Assembly: GCF_009796785.1 (NCBI RefSeq)
Contig: NZ_CP047026.1
Coordinates: 3,950,501 to 4,014,500, forward strand
Direction of reading: 5' to 3'
Length of the DNA stretch: 64,000 nt
Source of the DNA: Polaribacter sp. L3A8
GTDB lineage: Bacteria; Bacteroidota; Bacteroidia; Flavobacteriales; Flavobacteriaceae
Shown here: in pieces, positions 55,996 through 64,000 of the stretch
Numbering within the stretch: the first letter of the stretch is position 1
Layout of the letters: every line of letters begins with the position of its first letter
Notes under the pieces: model-generated
What the model saw: the letters and a program-made list of their open reading frames with translations, nothing else
The model's database searches: none
What the model was told of the DNA's origin: nothing
Program-made: the position numbers and the translations under genes

Positions 55996-57693
55996 CTATT
56001 TTTTTACTTTTTTACCTTTATAGTAACTAAAGCCAATATATAAACCTATTAAAGCTAAAACGTAGTATCTATAAGAAATAGGTTCTCCATCTCCACCAAC
56101 AGTAGTAAACATTCTGTCCCAACGGATAGATTTTATTTTTTCTCCAAAAGTAGGTGCATTTGCATCCCAACTAAACCAAATCATAACTGGTTTACCTAAA
56201 ACGTGATCAAAAGGCACATATCCCCAATAACGGGCATCTAAAGAGTTGTGTCTGTTGTCTCCCATCAACCAATAATAGTTTTGTTTAAAAGTATAAGAAT
56301 CTGCTTTTTTACCATTGATAAAAATATTTTCTCCTACAATTTGTAAATCGTTGTTTTCGTAGTTTTTAATAATTTGGGCATAATAAGGAATAGATTTAGC
56401 ATCTATTTTTACTGTGGCACCAGCCTTTGGTATGTAGATTGGTCCAAAATTATCTTGACTCCATTTATTTGCCTCTATATGCGGAAAAATAGAATTATCA
56501 GCACCATAATTTACCTTTTTAACAGAAACTGTTGAAGGATATTTTTTAAGCTCGATAACTTCATCTTCTGTTAAATTGATGTTTATTTTGTTAGCTACAT
56601 TCGTCATCTTTAGACGGCTCGCTAAATCTTGAGAAACGCCACCAGCAACTTCTGTATATAGAGAGTCAGAACCTATTTTAGATAAATTTGCTCCGTTTTT
56701 AAAAGCTTCTTGTACTTTAGGGTTGTTCCAATATTCATTTAAAATTTTGTAAACACCCGTTCTTTCTTTCTTGATTAAAAACTTAGGAAAGTTATTGATG
56801 TCAATGGCAGATTTTGCTTCGTATGTATAATAAAATTGAATTTTTGCTCTGTATGGTAATTTATTCTTTTGTCCGTTAATGTACACGTAACCATCTCTAA
56901 TTTCTAAAGAATCTCCTGCAATACCTACACTACGCTTAACATAGTTGGTTTTCTTATCTACAGGTTTGTAGGTGAATTTACCAGAAGTATCTCCCCACAT
57001 AGTTGCCAACGTGTCTGCAGGCCAATTAAAACAAACAATATCGTTGTTTTTAATATCTTGTAAACCAGGTAAACGGGTATAAGGTAATTGTGGCTTTTTT
57101 AAATAAGATGCAGTTCCTACAATAGGTAAAGAGTCATGTACCATTGGTGCAGCAATTACTGTAGATGGAACTCTTGCTCCGTAATGAAACTTACTAACAA
57201 AAAGATAATCTCCTACTAATAAAGACTTCTCTAAAGAAGATGTTGGTATGGTAAAAGGTTGCATAAAATAAGTATGCACTAAGGTTGCTGCAATAATAGC
57301 AAAAGTAATAGAGCTTACCCATTCCCCTAATTCAGAGCGTGGTTTTAAACTTCTTTCTGCGTTATACGCAGCATCTGTACCATAGTTGATATAAAAAATA
57401 TACAAACCTAAGGTTAGAATTACTAAAAGGGAATCTATTTTTTTATAAAAACCAAAAGTTCTAATGGTTTCTATCCAAATAACAGGAAACATTAATAAGT
57501 TTACAATAGGAATGAATAATAAAATAATCCACCATTTTGGGCGTTTAATAATACTCATTAAAACAATACCGTTATAAATAGGTATTGCTGCTTCCCAAGG
57601 TTTTCTACCTGCTTTTACATACAATTTCCAAGTTCCAAGAAAATGAATTACTTGTATCACTAAAAAAAAGATAAACCATTCTGTAAATGTCAT
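55996..57693 (-). CDS. lepB: Signal peptidase I, long flavobacterial form
   Basis: 565 residues, much longer than E. coli LepB (324). Three N-terminal membrane helices to about 105, then a fourth before the catalytic Ser153 in FTIPTSSLEKSLLVGDYLF. The general base is Lys253 in NYVKRSVGIAGDS; the C-terminal box contains YWLMGDNRHNSLDARYWGYV. A roughly 150-residue insertion separates the last two motifs. Final helix near the C-terminus. Confidence 0.93.
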   Translation of the reverse strand: MTFTEWFIFFLVIQVIHFLGTWKLYVKAGRKPWEAAIPIYNGIVLMSIIKRPKWWIILLFIPIVNLLMFPVIWIETIRTFGFYKKIDSLLVILTLGLYIFYINYGTDAAYNAERSLKPRSELGEWVSSITFAIIAATLVHTYFMQPFTIPTSSLEKSLLVGDYLFVSKFHYGARVPSTVIAAPMVHDSLPIVGTASYLKKPQLPYTRLPGLQDIKNNDIVCFNWPADTLATMWGDTSGKFTYKPVDKKTNYVKRSVGIAGDSLEIRDGYVYINGQKNKLPYRAKIQFYYTYEAKSAIDINNFPKFLIKKERTGVYKILNEYWNNPKVQEAFKNGANLSKIGSDSLYTEVAGGVSQDLASRLKMTNVANKININLTEDEVIELKKYPSTVSVKKVNYGADNSIFPHIEANKWSQDNFGPIYIPKAGATVKIDAKSIPYYAQIIKNYENNDLQIVGENIFINGKKADSYTFKQNYYWLMGDNRHNSLDARYWGYVPFDHVLGKPVMIWFSWDANAPTFGEKIKSIRWDRMFTTVGGDGEPISYRYYVLALIGLYIGFSYYKGKKVKK

Positions 57694-57771
57694 AATTGTA
57701 TACTTTAATTTTCTCTAAAGAGAATAATTTTATTTTTTATAAGACGATAAATCGCCGTAATGTTACTGTTT

Positions 57772-58473
57772 TTAACGGATGTTTAACACATCTTTCATCG
57801 TAAAAACGCCTTTTTTTCCAATAATCCATTCTGCAGCAACAACAGCTCCTAAAGCAAATCCTTTTCTGCTATGTGCTGTGTGTTTTATTTCTATAGAATC
57901 TACTTCAGAGTCATACCAAACGGTGTGAGTTCCTGGTACATCAGGAATTCTTTTTGCCACAATAGGGATGTTTTCTTCGGATGTTTTTTCGTCTAACTCC
58001 CAATTATTTTTAGAAGAATTTTCTATAATTCCTTCTGCCAACGTAATTGCAGTTCCACTTGGAGCGTCTAATTTTTTTGTATGATGAATTTCTTCCATAG
58101 AAATATTGTAGTCTTCTAAAGAACTCATCATCTTTGCCAATTGTTTGTTTAGCTCAAAGAAAATATTTACTCCTAAACTATAATTAGAAGCATAAATAAA
58201 GGCGCTGTTTTTTTCTTTACAAAGTGCAACTGCATCATTATATTTATCTAACCAACCTGTAGTTCCAGAAATAACAGGAACCTTATTGTTTATACAGTTT
58301 GTTATGTTGTTATAAGCAGAAGAAGGTACGCTAAAATCGATGGCAACATCTGCCAAAGTAATATCTATTACATCATCTACGTCTTTTCTAATAACTATTT
58401 CATGTCCACGAGATAAAGCAATTTTTTCAATTTCTTTCCCCATTCTTCCATATCCTAATAGTGCAATCTTCAT
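57772..58473 (-). CDS. dapB: 4-hydroxy-tetrahydrodipicolinate reductase
   Basis: 233 residues. NAD(P)-binding KIALLGYGRMGKEIEKIA at the start and catalytic EIHHTKKLDAPSGTAITLAE in the second domain. Makes tetrahydrodipicolinate for lysine and meso-diaminopimelate. Lies in the par operon one base after the DUF5683 gene. Confidence 0.96.
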   Translation of the reverse strand: MKIALLGYGRMGKEIEKIALSRGHEIVIRKDVDDVIDITLADVAIDFSVPSSAYNNITNCINNKVPVISGTTGWLDKYNDAVALCKEKNSAFIYASNYSLGVNIFFELNKQLAKMMSSLEDYNISMEEIHHTKKLDAPSGTAITLAEGIIENSSKNNWELDEKTSEENIPIVAKRIPDVPGTHTVWYDSEVDSIEIKHTAHSRKGFALGAVVAAEWIIGKKGVFTMKDVLNIR

Positions 58474-58474
58474 T

Positions 58475-59065
58475 TTAAAAATTATATTTAATGGTTAGAC
58501 CTACTTTTGGAGCCTCTACATATATTGGGTCGTTTATAAAAGTAGGTTTAAATGATAAATTATCATCTGTATTAAATTGCAGTAAATGTGCATTTACACT
58601 AGCTTCTACAATTTGCAAAACATACAAGATTACTGTTGTTAAAAGAGACATATCTCTATTTTCTCTTAATTGATCTTGTGCTCTTTCTAAAGTTTCTAAA
58701 GAAATAACCTCTTTTCCATCAACCGTAAATTCATCTACTAAGTTGTTTTTTCTTAGTTTGTATGCAGTTCTATATCTTTTGTATTCTTTGTTGTTGTCTA
58801 AATAATAATAAATACTAGTTCCCATAGCACCCCAAACAATTGGAGCTTTCCAGTATTTTTTATTATAAACTTGTCCCATTCCAGGAAATATAGCAGAATA
58901 AAATGCTGCTTTAGATGGGGCTACAGCATTGTAAATTCCACCTTTTTCAATTTTAATGTCTCCTTTAACTTTTACACCTTTTACATTAAGAGAATCTTTC
59001 TGCCCAAAAAAGGTTGCAGAAAAAAAAGCAAGGAATATTATAAGTATATATTTTTTTGAAAGCAC
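58475..59065 (-). CDS. DUF5683-family protein
   Basis: 196 residues with a signal peptide-like start (YILIIFLAFFSATFFGQ). SKAAFYSAIFPGMGQVYNKK YWK region and a second hydrophobic stretch are typical of DUF5683. Unknown function; constantly next to parB in Flavobacteriia, as I recall. Confidence 0.82.
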   Translation of the reverse strand: MLSKKYILIIFLAFFSATFFGQKDSLNVKGVKVKGDIKIEKGGIYNAVAPSKAAFYSAIFPGMGQVYNKKYWKAPIVWGAMGTSIYYYLDNNKEYKRYRTAYKLRKNNLVDEFTVDGKEVISLETLERAQDQLRENRDMSLLTTVILYVLQIVEASVNAHLLQFNTDDNLSFKPTFINDPIYVEAPKVGLTIKYNF

Positions 59066-59950
59066 TTATTTTAATAAGTTTTTTATTCGATTGAAATCTT
59101 CTTCAGAATGAAAAGGAATTGAAATTTTTCCTTTACCATTATTACTAACTGTAACGTCTATTTTATGCCCAAAGTATTCGCTAATATCTTTAACACTACT
59201 TTTAATGTAGTTTGGTACTGCTTTTTTCTTTGGTTTAGCAACCGTACCAGATTTTAAACTCTTTACTAAGTCTTCCGTTTGTCTTACAGACAATTTATCT
59301 CTTAATATTTTTTCGTAAATTGCTAGTTGGTCTTCTGTGTTTTCTACGTTAATCATTGCACGTCCATGACCCATAGAAATAAAACCATCTCGCATACCAG
59401 TTTGTAAAATTGGGTCTAATTTTAGCAAACGTAAATAATTGGTTACTGTAGAGCGTTTTTTACCAACTCTTGTACTTAATTCTTCTTGAGTTAATTGAAT
59501 TTCATCAATTAAGCGTTGGTAAGACAAGGCAACTTCTATAGGGTCTAAGTTTTTACGTTGTATGTTTTCTACCAAGGCCATTTCTAGCATTTCTTGGTCG
59601 TTGGCAAGTCTTATATATGCTGGTACTGTTGTGTTTCCTATTAGTTTTGATGCTCTAAAGCGTCGCTCACCAGAAACTAATTGAAATTTATTTTTATCTA
59701 TCTTTCTAACTGTAATTGGCTGAATTACACCTAATTCTTTTATAGAACTGGCTAATTCTCTTAAGGACTCTTCATCAAAATAAGTTCTTGGTTGATATGG
59801 ATTTACATCAATTAAGTCTAATTCTATTTCAATAATACTTCCAACAAGTTTTTCCGCATTTTTATCAGATGCAGAAATAACATTAGATGATTCTTGTAAT
59901 AAAGCAGATAATCCTCTTCCTAAAGCTTGTTTCTTAGTTGCTTTTGCCAT
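59066..59950 (-). CDS. parB: Chromosome-partitioning protein ParB
   Basis: 294 residues. N-terminal box KQALGRGLSALLQE, the ParB/Srx CTPase domain with NPYQPRTYFDEESLRELA and GERRFRASKLIG, the HTH (LTQEELSTRVGKKRSTVTNY) and a C-terminal dimerisation domain. Loads at parS sites near the origin. One base between it and parA. No parS sequence seen in the window. Confidence 0.96.
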   Translation of the reverse strand: MAKATKKQALGRGLSALLQESSNVISASDKNAEKLVGSIIEIELDLIDVNPYQPRTYFDEESLRELASSIKELGVIQPITVRKIDKNKFQLVSGERRFRASKLIGNTTVPAYIRLANDQEMLEMALVENIQRKNLDPIEVALSYQRLIDEIQLTQEELSTRVGKKRSTVTNYLRLLKLDPILQTGMRDGFISMGHGRAMINVENTEDQLAIYEKILRDKLSVRQTEDLVKSLKSGTVAKPKKKAVPNYIKSSVKDISEYFGHKIDVTVSNNGKGKISIPFHSEEDFNRIKNLLK

Positions 59951-59951
59951 T

Positions 59952-60716
59952 TTACGAATTCTTTTTTAATAATTCTTGTGCCAAATTTAAGTAATTTACA
60001 GCACCTTTACTTGTTGCATCGTATGCAATAATACTTTCTCCGTAACTAGGAGCTTCTCCTAAACGGGTATTTCGTCTAATAATGGTGTCAAAAACCATGC
60101 TAGAAAAATGTTTCCTAACTTCGTCTACTACTTGATTAGATAGTCGTAATCTAGAGTCGAACATGGTTAATAATAAACCTTCAATATCTAACTCAGAATT
60201 ATGAATATTTTGTACACTTTTTATGGTGTTTAATAATTTACCTAAACCTTCTAAAGCAAAATACTCGCATTGAATAGGAATAATTACAGAGTCTGCAGCT
60301 ACTAATGAGTTTAAAGTAATTAAACCTAATGATGGTGCACAATCAATTAATATATAATCGTAATCGTCTTTTAACTCGACTAGCGCTTTTTTTAACATGT
60401 ATTCTCTATCTTGCTTGTCTACTAATTCTATCTCAATAGCCACTAAATCTATGTGTGCAGGTATAATGTCTACATTTGGAGAATCTGTTTTTACAATCGC
60501 ATCCTTAACCGAGACAGAATGCTCTAATACTTGGTAGGTTCCGTAAGCTACAGTTTCTATATCAATACCTAAACCCGAAGAAGCATTTGCTTGTGGATCT
60601 GCATCAATTAACAAAATCTTTTTCTCCAAAACCCCCAAAGAAGCAGCTAAATTAATGCTTGTTGTTGTTTTACCAACACCCCCTTTTTGATTTGCAATTG
60701 CAATTATTTTACCCAT
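59952..60716 (-). CDS. parA: Chromosome-partitioning ATPase ParA/Soj
   Basis: 254 residues. Deviant Walker A KGGVGKTT with signature Lys11 and Lys16, DADPQANASSGLG as A', and IDCAPSLGLITLNSL as Walker B. Standalone Soj-type ATPase without N-terminal HTH, so chromosomal rather than plasmid P1-type. First gene of the leftward operon. Confidence 0.96.
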   Translation of the reverse strand: MGKIIAIANQKGGVGKTTTSINLAASLGVLEKKILLIDADPQANASSGLGIDIETVAYGTYQVLEHSVSVKDAIVKTDSPNVDIIPAHIDLVAIEIELVDKQDREYMLKKALVELKDDYDYILIDCAPSLGLITLNSLVAADSVIIPIQCEYFALEGLGKLLNTIKSVQNIHNSELDIEGLLLTMFDSRLRLSNQVVDEVRKHFSSMVFDTIIRRNTRLGEAPSYGESIIAYDATSKGAVNYLNLAQELLKKNS

Positions 60717-60860
60717 TATACAAGTTTTCTTTAGAAAAAGTAAAATTACGTTTTTTTCTGTTTTTATAAAGTGAAAGATGTTAACAAAAAGGTAAAAATG
60801 TAACTAGCTTGTTTTTAGTTGTATATGTTTGTTTTTTTAAAGCTTTTAAACAAAATTAAA

Positions 60861-60891
60861 TAAAAAAAACCGAAGCGTAAACTTCGGTTTT
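60861..60891 (-). terminator. Intrinsic terminator of pepD
   Basis: AAAACCGAAG / CTTCGGTTTT (60866-60875 and 60882-60891), 6-base loop, T run on the minus strand. It lies 18 bases past the pepD stop. Confidence 0.85.
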
Positions 60892-60908
60892 AAACATGTT
60901 GTAATATT

Positions 60909-62369
60909 TTATTTTTTTGGTATGTTCTTTAAAATTTCTATTAAAAACTTCCAGAATTTTTGTGTAGATATTATCCCTGCTCTTTCGTCTGGAGAGTGTG
61001 CTCCTCTTATAGTTGGTCCAAAAGAAACCATATCCATTTCTGGGTAATTCTGTCCTAATATTCCACATTCTAAACCAGCATGACAAGCAGCAACATGTGC
61101 TTTTTCTCCATGTAAAGTTTCATATAAATTAGATACTACGTCTAAAATAGCTGAGTTTACATTTGGTTGCCAACCAGGATATTCACCAGATAAATCAACA
61201 TCAAAACCAGATAATTCAAAAGCAGATTTTAACGAGTTTGCTAAATCAGATTTATTACTTTCTGATGATGAACGCGTTAAACAACCAATTTTAATATGTC
61301 CGTCTTTTACAATTACTCTTGCAATGTTGTTAGAAGTTTCTACCAAGTCAGCAATATCTGGACTCATTCTATAAACTCCATTATGAGCTGCATAAATAGA
61401 TTTTAATAAACCTTCTTGTACACCTAATTCCATTACGTTTTCTGGAGAAGTAATTTCTTGTATTTCAACAGTTAAGTTAGGTTCTAATGTTAAGAACTCT
61501 TCTTTTATAATGTTAATAAGTAAGTTGGTTTCTAAAAGAAAAGCTTCTTTAGAAATAAGGTCTACAGTAACAATTGCACTACTTTCTCTAGGAATTGCGT
61601 TACGTAAACTACCTCCATTTATTTCAGAAATATGTAAACCAAAATTTGTGTAACCGTCAAATAACAAACGATTCATAATCTTGTTTGCATTTCCTAATTC
61701 TTTTATAATGTCCATTCCAGAATGGCCTCCATTTAAACCTTTTACGGTAATTGAATATGCAATAGAGTTTTTAGAAACTTCTTCTTTAGCATAAGTTCTA
61801 GTTGCTGTAACATCTATGCCACCAGCACAACCCATTCCTATTTCATCATCTTCTTCTGTATCTAAATTTAAAAGAATATCACCCTTTAAGATTCCTCCTT
61901 CTAAACCCATTGCACCTGTCATACCAGTTTCTTCATCAATGGTAAATAAAGCTTCAATATTTGGGTGTTGTAAATCATCCGAAGATAAAATAGACATAAT
62001 TGCTGCAACACCTAAACCGTTATCTGCACCCAAAGTAGTTCCGTCTGCCGTAACCCAATCTCCATCAATCAACATTTTAATTCCTTCTTTGTCAAAATCA
62101 AAATTAGTGTCTGAGTTTTTTTGATGAACCATGTCTAAATGACTCTGTAAAACTACTGTTTGTCTGTCTTCTAAACCTTTTGTTGCTGGTTTTGTAATAA
62201 TAACATTACCTACTTTGTCTACAAAAGTTTCTAGGTTTAATTTTTTTCCAAAATCAACCATAAACTTAATTACACGTTCTTCTTTTTTAGAAGGGCGAGG
62301 AACTGCATTTAAATCTGAAAAGTGATTCCAAACAATTTTAGGCTCTAAATTTCTTACTGCTTCACTCAT
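60909..62369 (-). CDS. pepD: Aminoacyl-histidine dipeptidase
   Basis: 486 residues, M20 family. Metal site: His77 and catalytic Asp79 in SHLDMVHQ, Asp116 in ADNGLG, Glu146/Glu147 in DEETGMTG; lid domain about 190-390. Cleaves Xaa-His and related dipeptides in the cytosol. 27 bases downstream of the nitroreductase, possibly co-transcribed. Confidence 0.94.
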   Translation of the reverse strand: MSEAVRNLEPKIVWNHFSDLNAVPRPSKKEERVIKFMVDFGKKLNLETFVDKVGNVIITKPATKGLEDRQTVVLQSHLDMVHQKNSDTNFDFDKEGIKMLIDGDWVTADGTTLGADNGLGVAAIMSILSSDDLQHPNIEALFTIDEETGMTGAMGLEGGILKGDILLNLDTEEDDEIGMGCAGGIDVTATRTYAKEEVSKNSIAYSITVKGLNGGHSGMDIIKELGNANKIMNRLLFDGYTNFGLHISEINGGSLRNAIPRESSAIVTVDLISKEAFLLETNLLINIIKEEFLTLEPNLTVEIQEITSPENVMELGVQEGLLKSIYAAHNGVYRMSPDIADLVETSNNIARVIVKDGHIKIGCLTRSSSESNKSDLANSLKSAFELSGFDVDLSGEYPGWQPNVNSAILDVVSNLYETLHGEKAHVAACHAGLECGILGQNYPEMDMVSFGPTIRGAHSPDERAGIISTQKFWKFLIEILKNIPKK

Positions 62370-62396
62370 TTTATCAAATAATTTTATGGTATAAAT

Positions 62397-63029
62397 TTAG
62401 TTTATTTCTATTACAATGTCTTGCGTTTCTTTTCTAACTTTTGTTAAATCTTTCATGTAGCAATCGTCTGCTCTAAAACCTACAGGTAATACCAAAATCG
62501 ATTTTAAATTTTGAGTATTTAGGTTTAAAACTTCATCATATTTTTCAGGAATAAAACCTTCCATTGGGCAAGCATCAATTTTTTCTACAGCACAAACGGT
62601 CATTAAATTACCTAATGCTATATAAGCTTGGTTTTTATTCCATAAAGTTAATTCTTCTTGCGTTTTTCTTTCAATATCTGCAGTTAAAAAATCTTTAAAA
62701 GGTTTTATAATAGCATCTGGTGTGTTTCTGATTTTCTTTAACAAACTAAAGTAATTTTCTACTTCTGTATTTGTGTAGCTGTCTGGAATGCAAATAACCA
62801 AAACATGAGATGCTTCTAGTATTTGGTTTTGGTTCCAAGAATGAGTTACCAATTCTTTCTGAATTTCTTTATTTTTAATTACGATTAGCTTTAAAGGCTG
62901 CAAACCGTAAGAAGTTGCTGTTAAGTTAAAAGCTTCTTTTAATGTGTTTATTTGTGTTTCTGAAAGTTGTTTTTCTGAATCAAATTTTTTAACAGCATAG
63001 CGCCATTTTAAACTATCTATAATATTCAT
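62397..63029 (-). CDS. NAD(P)H-dependent nitroreductase-family protein
   Basis: 210 residues, FMN-binding fold: SLKWRYAVKKFDSEKQLSET at the start, TATSYGLQPLKLIVIKN, and PMEGFIPEKYDEVLNL. Resembles NfsB/YdgI-type oxidoreductases, which reduce nitro compounds or quinones. Physiological substrate unknown. Confidence 0.88.
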   Translation of the reverse strand: MNIIDSLKWRYAVKKFDSEKQLSETQINTLKEAFNLTATSYGLQPLKLIVIKNKEIQKELVTHSWNQNQILEASHVLVICIPDSYTNTEVENYFSLLKKIRNTPDAIIKPFKDFLTADIERKTQEELTLWNKNQAYIALGNLMTVCAVEKIDACPMEGFIPEKYDEVLNLNTQNLKSILVLPVGFRADDCYMKDLTKVRKETQDIVIEIN

Positions 63030-63046
63030 TTATCTTAATTATAGTG

Positions 63047-63054
63047 CAAAAATA
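63047..63054 (-). promoter_or_regulatory. -7 box of the nitroreductase gene
   Basis: Minus-strand TATTTTTG followed by CAC, 17 bases before the ATG; no TTG at -33. Confidence 0.45.
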
Positions 63055-63141
63055 AGGCATTCTTTTAGATGAGTTCTCTAAAGCGATTATAAATGTTTAT
63101 AAGTGTATAAATGTTTTTTTTGTATCTTGAAAACAAAAACT

Positions 63142-64000
63142 ATGAATGAGGATTTTCTTCATTATGTATGGAAGTACCAGTTATTTTCTATTGATGATTT
63201 AAAAACGACGACTAAAGAGTCGTTATCAATTTTAAAAACAGGAATTCATAACCATAATTCTGGACCAGATTTTTTAAATGCTCAGTTAAAAATAGACAAT
63301 CAACTTTGGGTTGGTAATGTAGAAATTCATTTAAAATCGTCTGACTGGTATGTGCATCACCACGAAGTTGATGAAAATTACGATGCTGTTATTTTACATG
63401 TTGTATGGGAAGATGATGCAACTGTTTTTATGAAAAACAATAAACCTTTACCTGTATTGGTTTTAAAAAATTTTGTATTTAATACTGCGTTAAACAATTA
63501 TCGGAATTTATTTTCTGCGAAACAAGGTTGGATTCCTTGTGAAACAGAAATTAATGCTATTGATGATTTTACGATTGATAATTGGAAAGAACGCTTGTTT
63601 TTTGAAAGGTTAGAAAGAAAGTCTAATGAAATGAATCAGCTTTTAGTTGCAAGTAATAATGATTTTGAAGTGGTTCTGTTTCAGTTATTAGCCAAGAACT
63701 TTGGATTAAAAGTAAATGGAGATGCTTTTCTGTATTTAGCAAAATCTTTTGATTTTTCTGTTTTAAGAAAGGTAAGAGATGATGAAAAACAACTTACCTC
63801 TTTGTTATTTGGACAAGCAGGTTTTTTAGAAGATGTTGTTGAGGAGGAGTATCATCAAGAATTAAAAAATGAGTACAAATATTTGCAGCACAAATATCAT
63901 TTAAAAGCTATTTCTAAGAATCAGTTTTCTTTTTTTAGAATGCGACCACCAAATTTTCCTACCATAAGGATAGCTCAATTAATTTCTTTGTATCATCTGC
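63142..64000 (+). CDS. DUF2851-family protein, 5' part
   Basis: First 286 codons of a gene that leaves the window. Opens MNEDFLHYVWKYQLFSIDDL; GIHNHNSGPDFLNAQLKIDN, GNVEIHLKSSDWYVHHHEVD and ILHVVWEDD are characteristic of DUF2851. FFRMRPPNFPTIRIAQL is the last part seen. Function unknown. Confidence 0.88.
   Translation, partial: MNEDFLHYVWKYQLFSIDDLKTTTKESLSILKTGIHNHNSGPDFLNAQLKIDNQLWVGNVEIHLKSSDWYVHHHEVDENYDAVILHVVWEDDATVFMKNNKPLPVLVLKNFVFNTALNNYRNLFSAKQGWIPCETEINAIDDFTIDNWKERLFFERLERKSNEMNQLLVASNNDFEVVLFQLLAKNFGLKVNGDAFLYLAKSFDFSVLRKVRDDEKQLTSLLFGQAGFLEDVVEEEYHQELKNEYKYLQHKYHLKAISKNQFSFFRMRPPNFPTIRIAQLISLYHL

Noticed and set aside
59066..60716. parS site near parAB
   Set aside because: No palindrome of the TGTTTCACGTGAAACA type or the related GTTCCACGTGGAAC was seen around the operon; it may lie outside.

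Overview
The window is about 64 kb of AT-rich DNA that reads as a chromosome segment of a Flavobacteriaceae bacterium (Bacteroidota), probably a marine, Polaribacter-like relative. The grounds are: promoter-like boxes of the TAnnTTTG type; start codons preceded by A-rich sequence with no Shine-Dalgarno motif; MKK...AQ signal peptides; Zn-ligand-free S14 and L36; and family markers such as DUF4834, DUF6122, DUF4159, DUF5683, WbqC, DUF2851 and a long LepB. The genus is not certain. I see no tRNA, rRNA, CRISPR array, prophage or transposase.

Region 1 (1-18.4 kb): the 5' part of an outer-membrane POTRA protein on the minus strand, then the long ribosomal superoperon: rpsL-rpsG-fusA-rpsJ, rplC to rpsN, rpsH to rpmJ with secY and infA, and rpsM-rpsK-rpsD-rpoA-rplQ. 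Terminator hairpins cut it after rpsJ, rpsN and rplQ, and each hairpin is interleaved with or abuts the next promoter. Several leaders (rplC, rpsH, rpsD, rpoA) can fold and may be regulatory.

Region 2 (18.4-28.7 kb): carA, eno, gltA, an amidinotransferase-family hydrolase and a small secreted His/Tyr-rich protein. These are followed by a three-gene intracellular cassette: a sucrose-phosphate-phosphatase/GH100-like fusion, a sucrose-phosphate-synthase-like GT4, and a PfkB fructokinase. Together these could make, cleave and recycle sucrose, and this is the most distinctive metabolic system in the window.

Region 3 (28.7-36.7 kb): an M28 peptidase with an altered metal-site motif, a tight RimK cassette (retropepsin-like protease, RimK ligase, AstE/AspA-type zinc enzyme), an FAD oxidoreductase, a PPK2 kinase, a DnaQ-like exonuclease and a conserved hypothetical protein.

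Region 4 (36.7-47 kb) is rich in repeats. A GH3/serine-hydrolase fusion lies between two inverted copies of a stem-loop repeat. An alpha/beta hydrolase gene sits between 14-bp inverted repeats like a single-gene cassette. A second palindromic repeat family has two copies, and a 7-bp tandem repeat (10 units) begins at a stop codon. Other genes are an acyltransferase, a bile-acid-type symporter, DUF4159, rsmE, a GNAT-like protein and a beta-barrel protein.

Region 5 (47-54.6 kb): a likely polysaccharide/glycolipid export operon (DUF4834, YfhO, methyltransferase, two GT4 enzymes, Wzx-like flippase), ending convergent with DUF6122. Region 6 (54.7-64 kb): a Crp/Fnr regulator, then parA-parB-DUF5683-dapB-lepB-wbqC reading leftward, pepD, a nitroreductase and a truncated DUF2851 gene.
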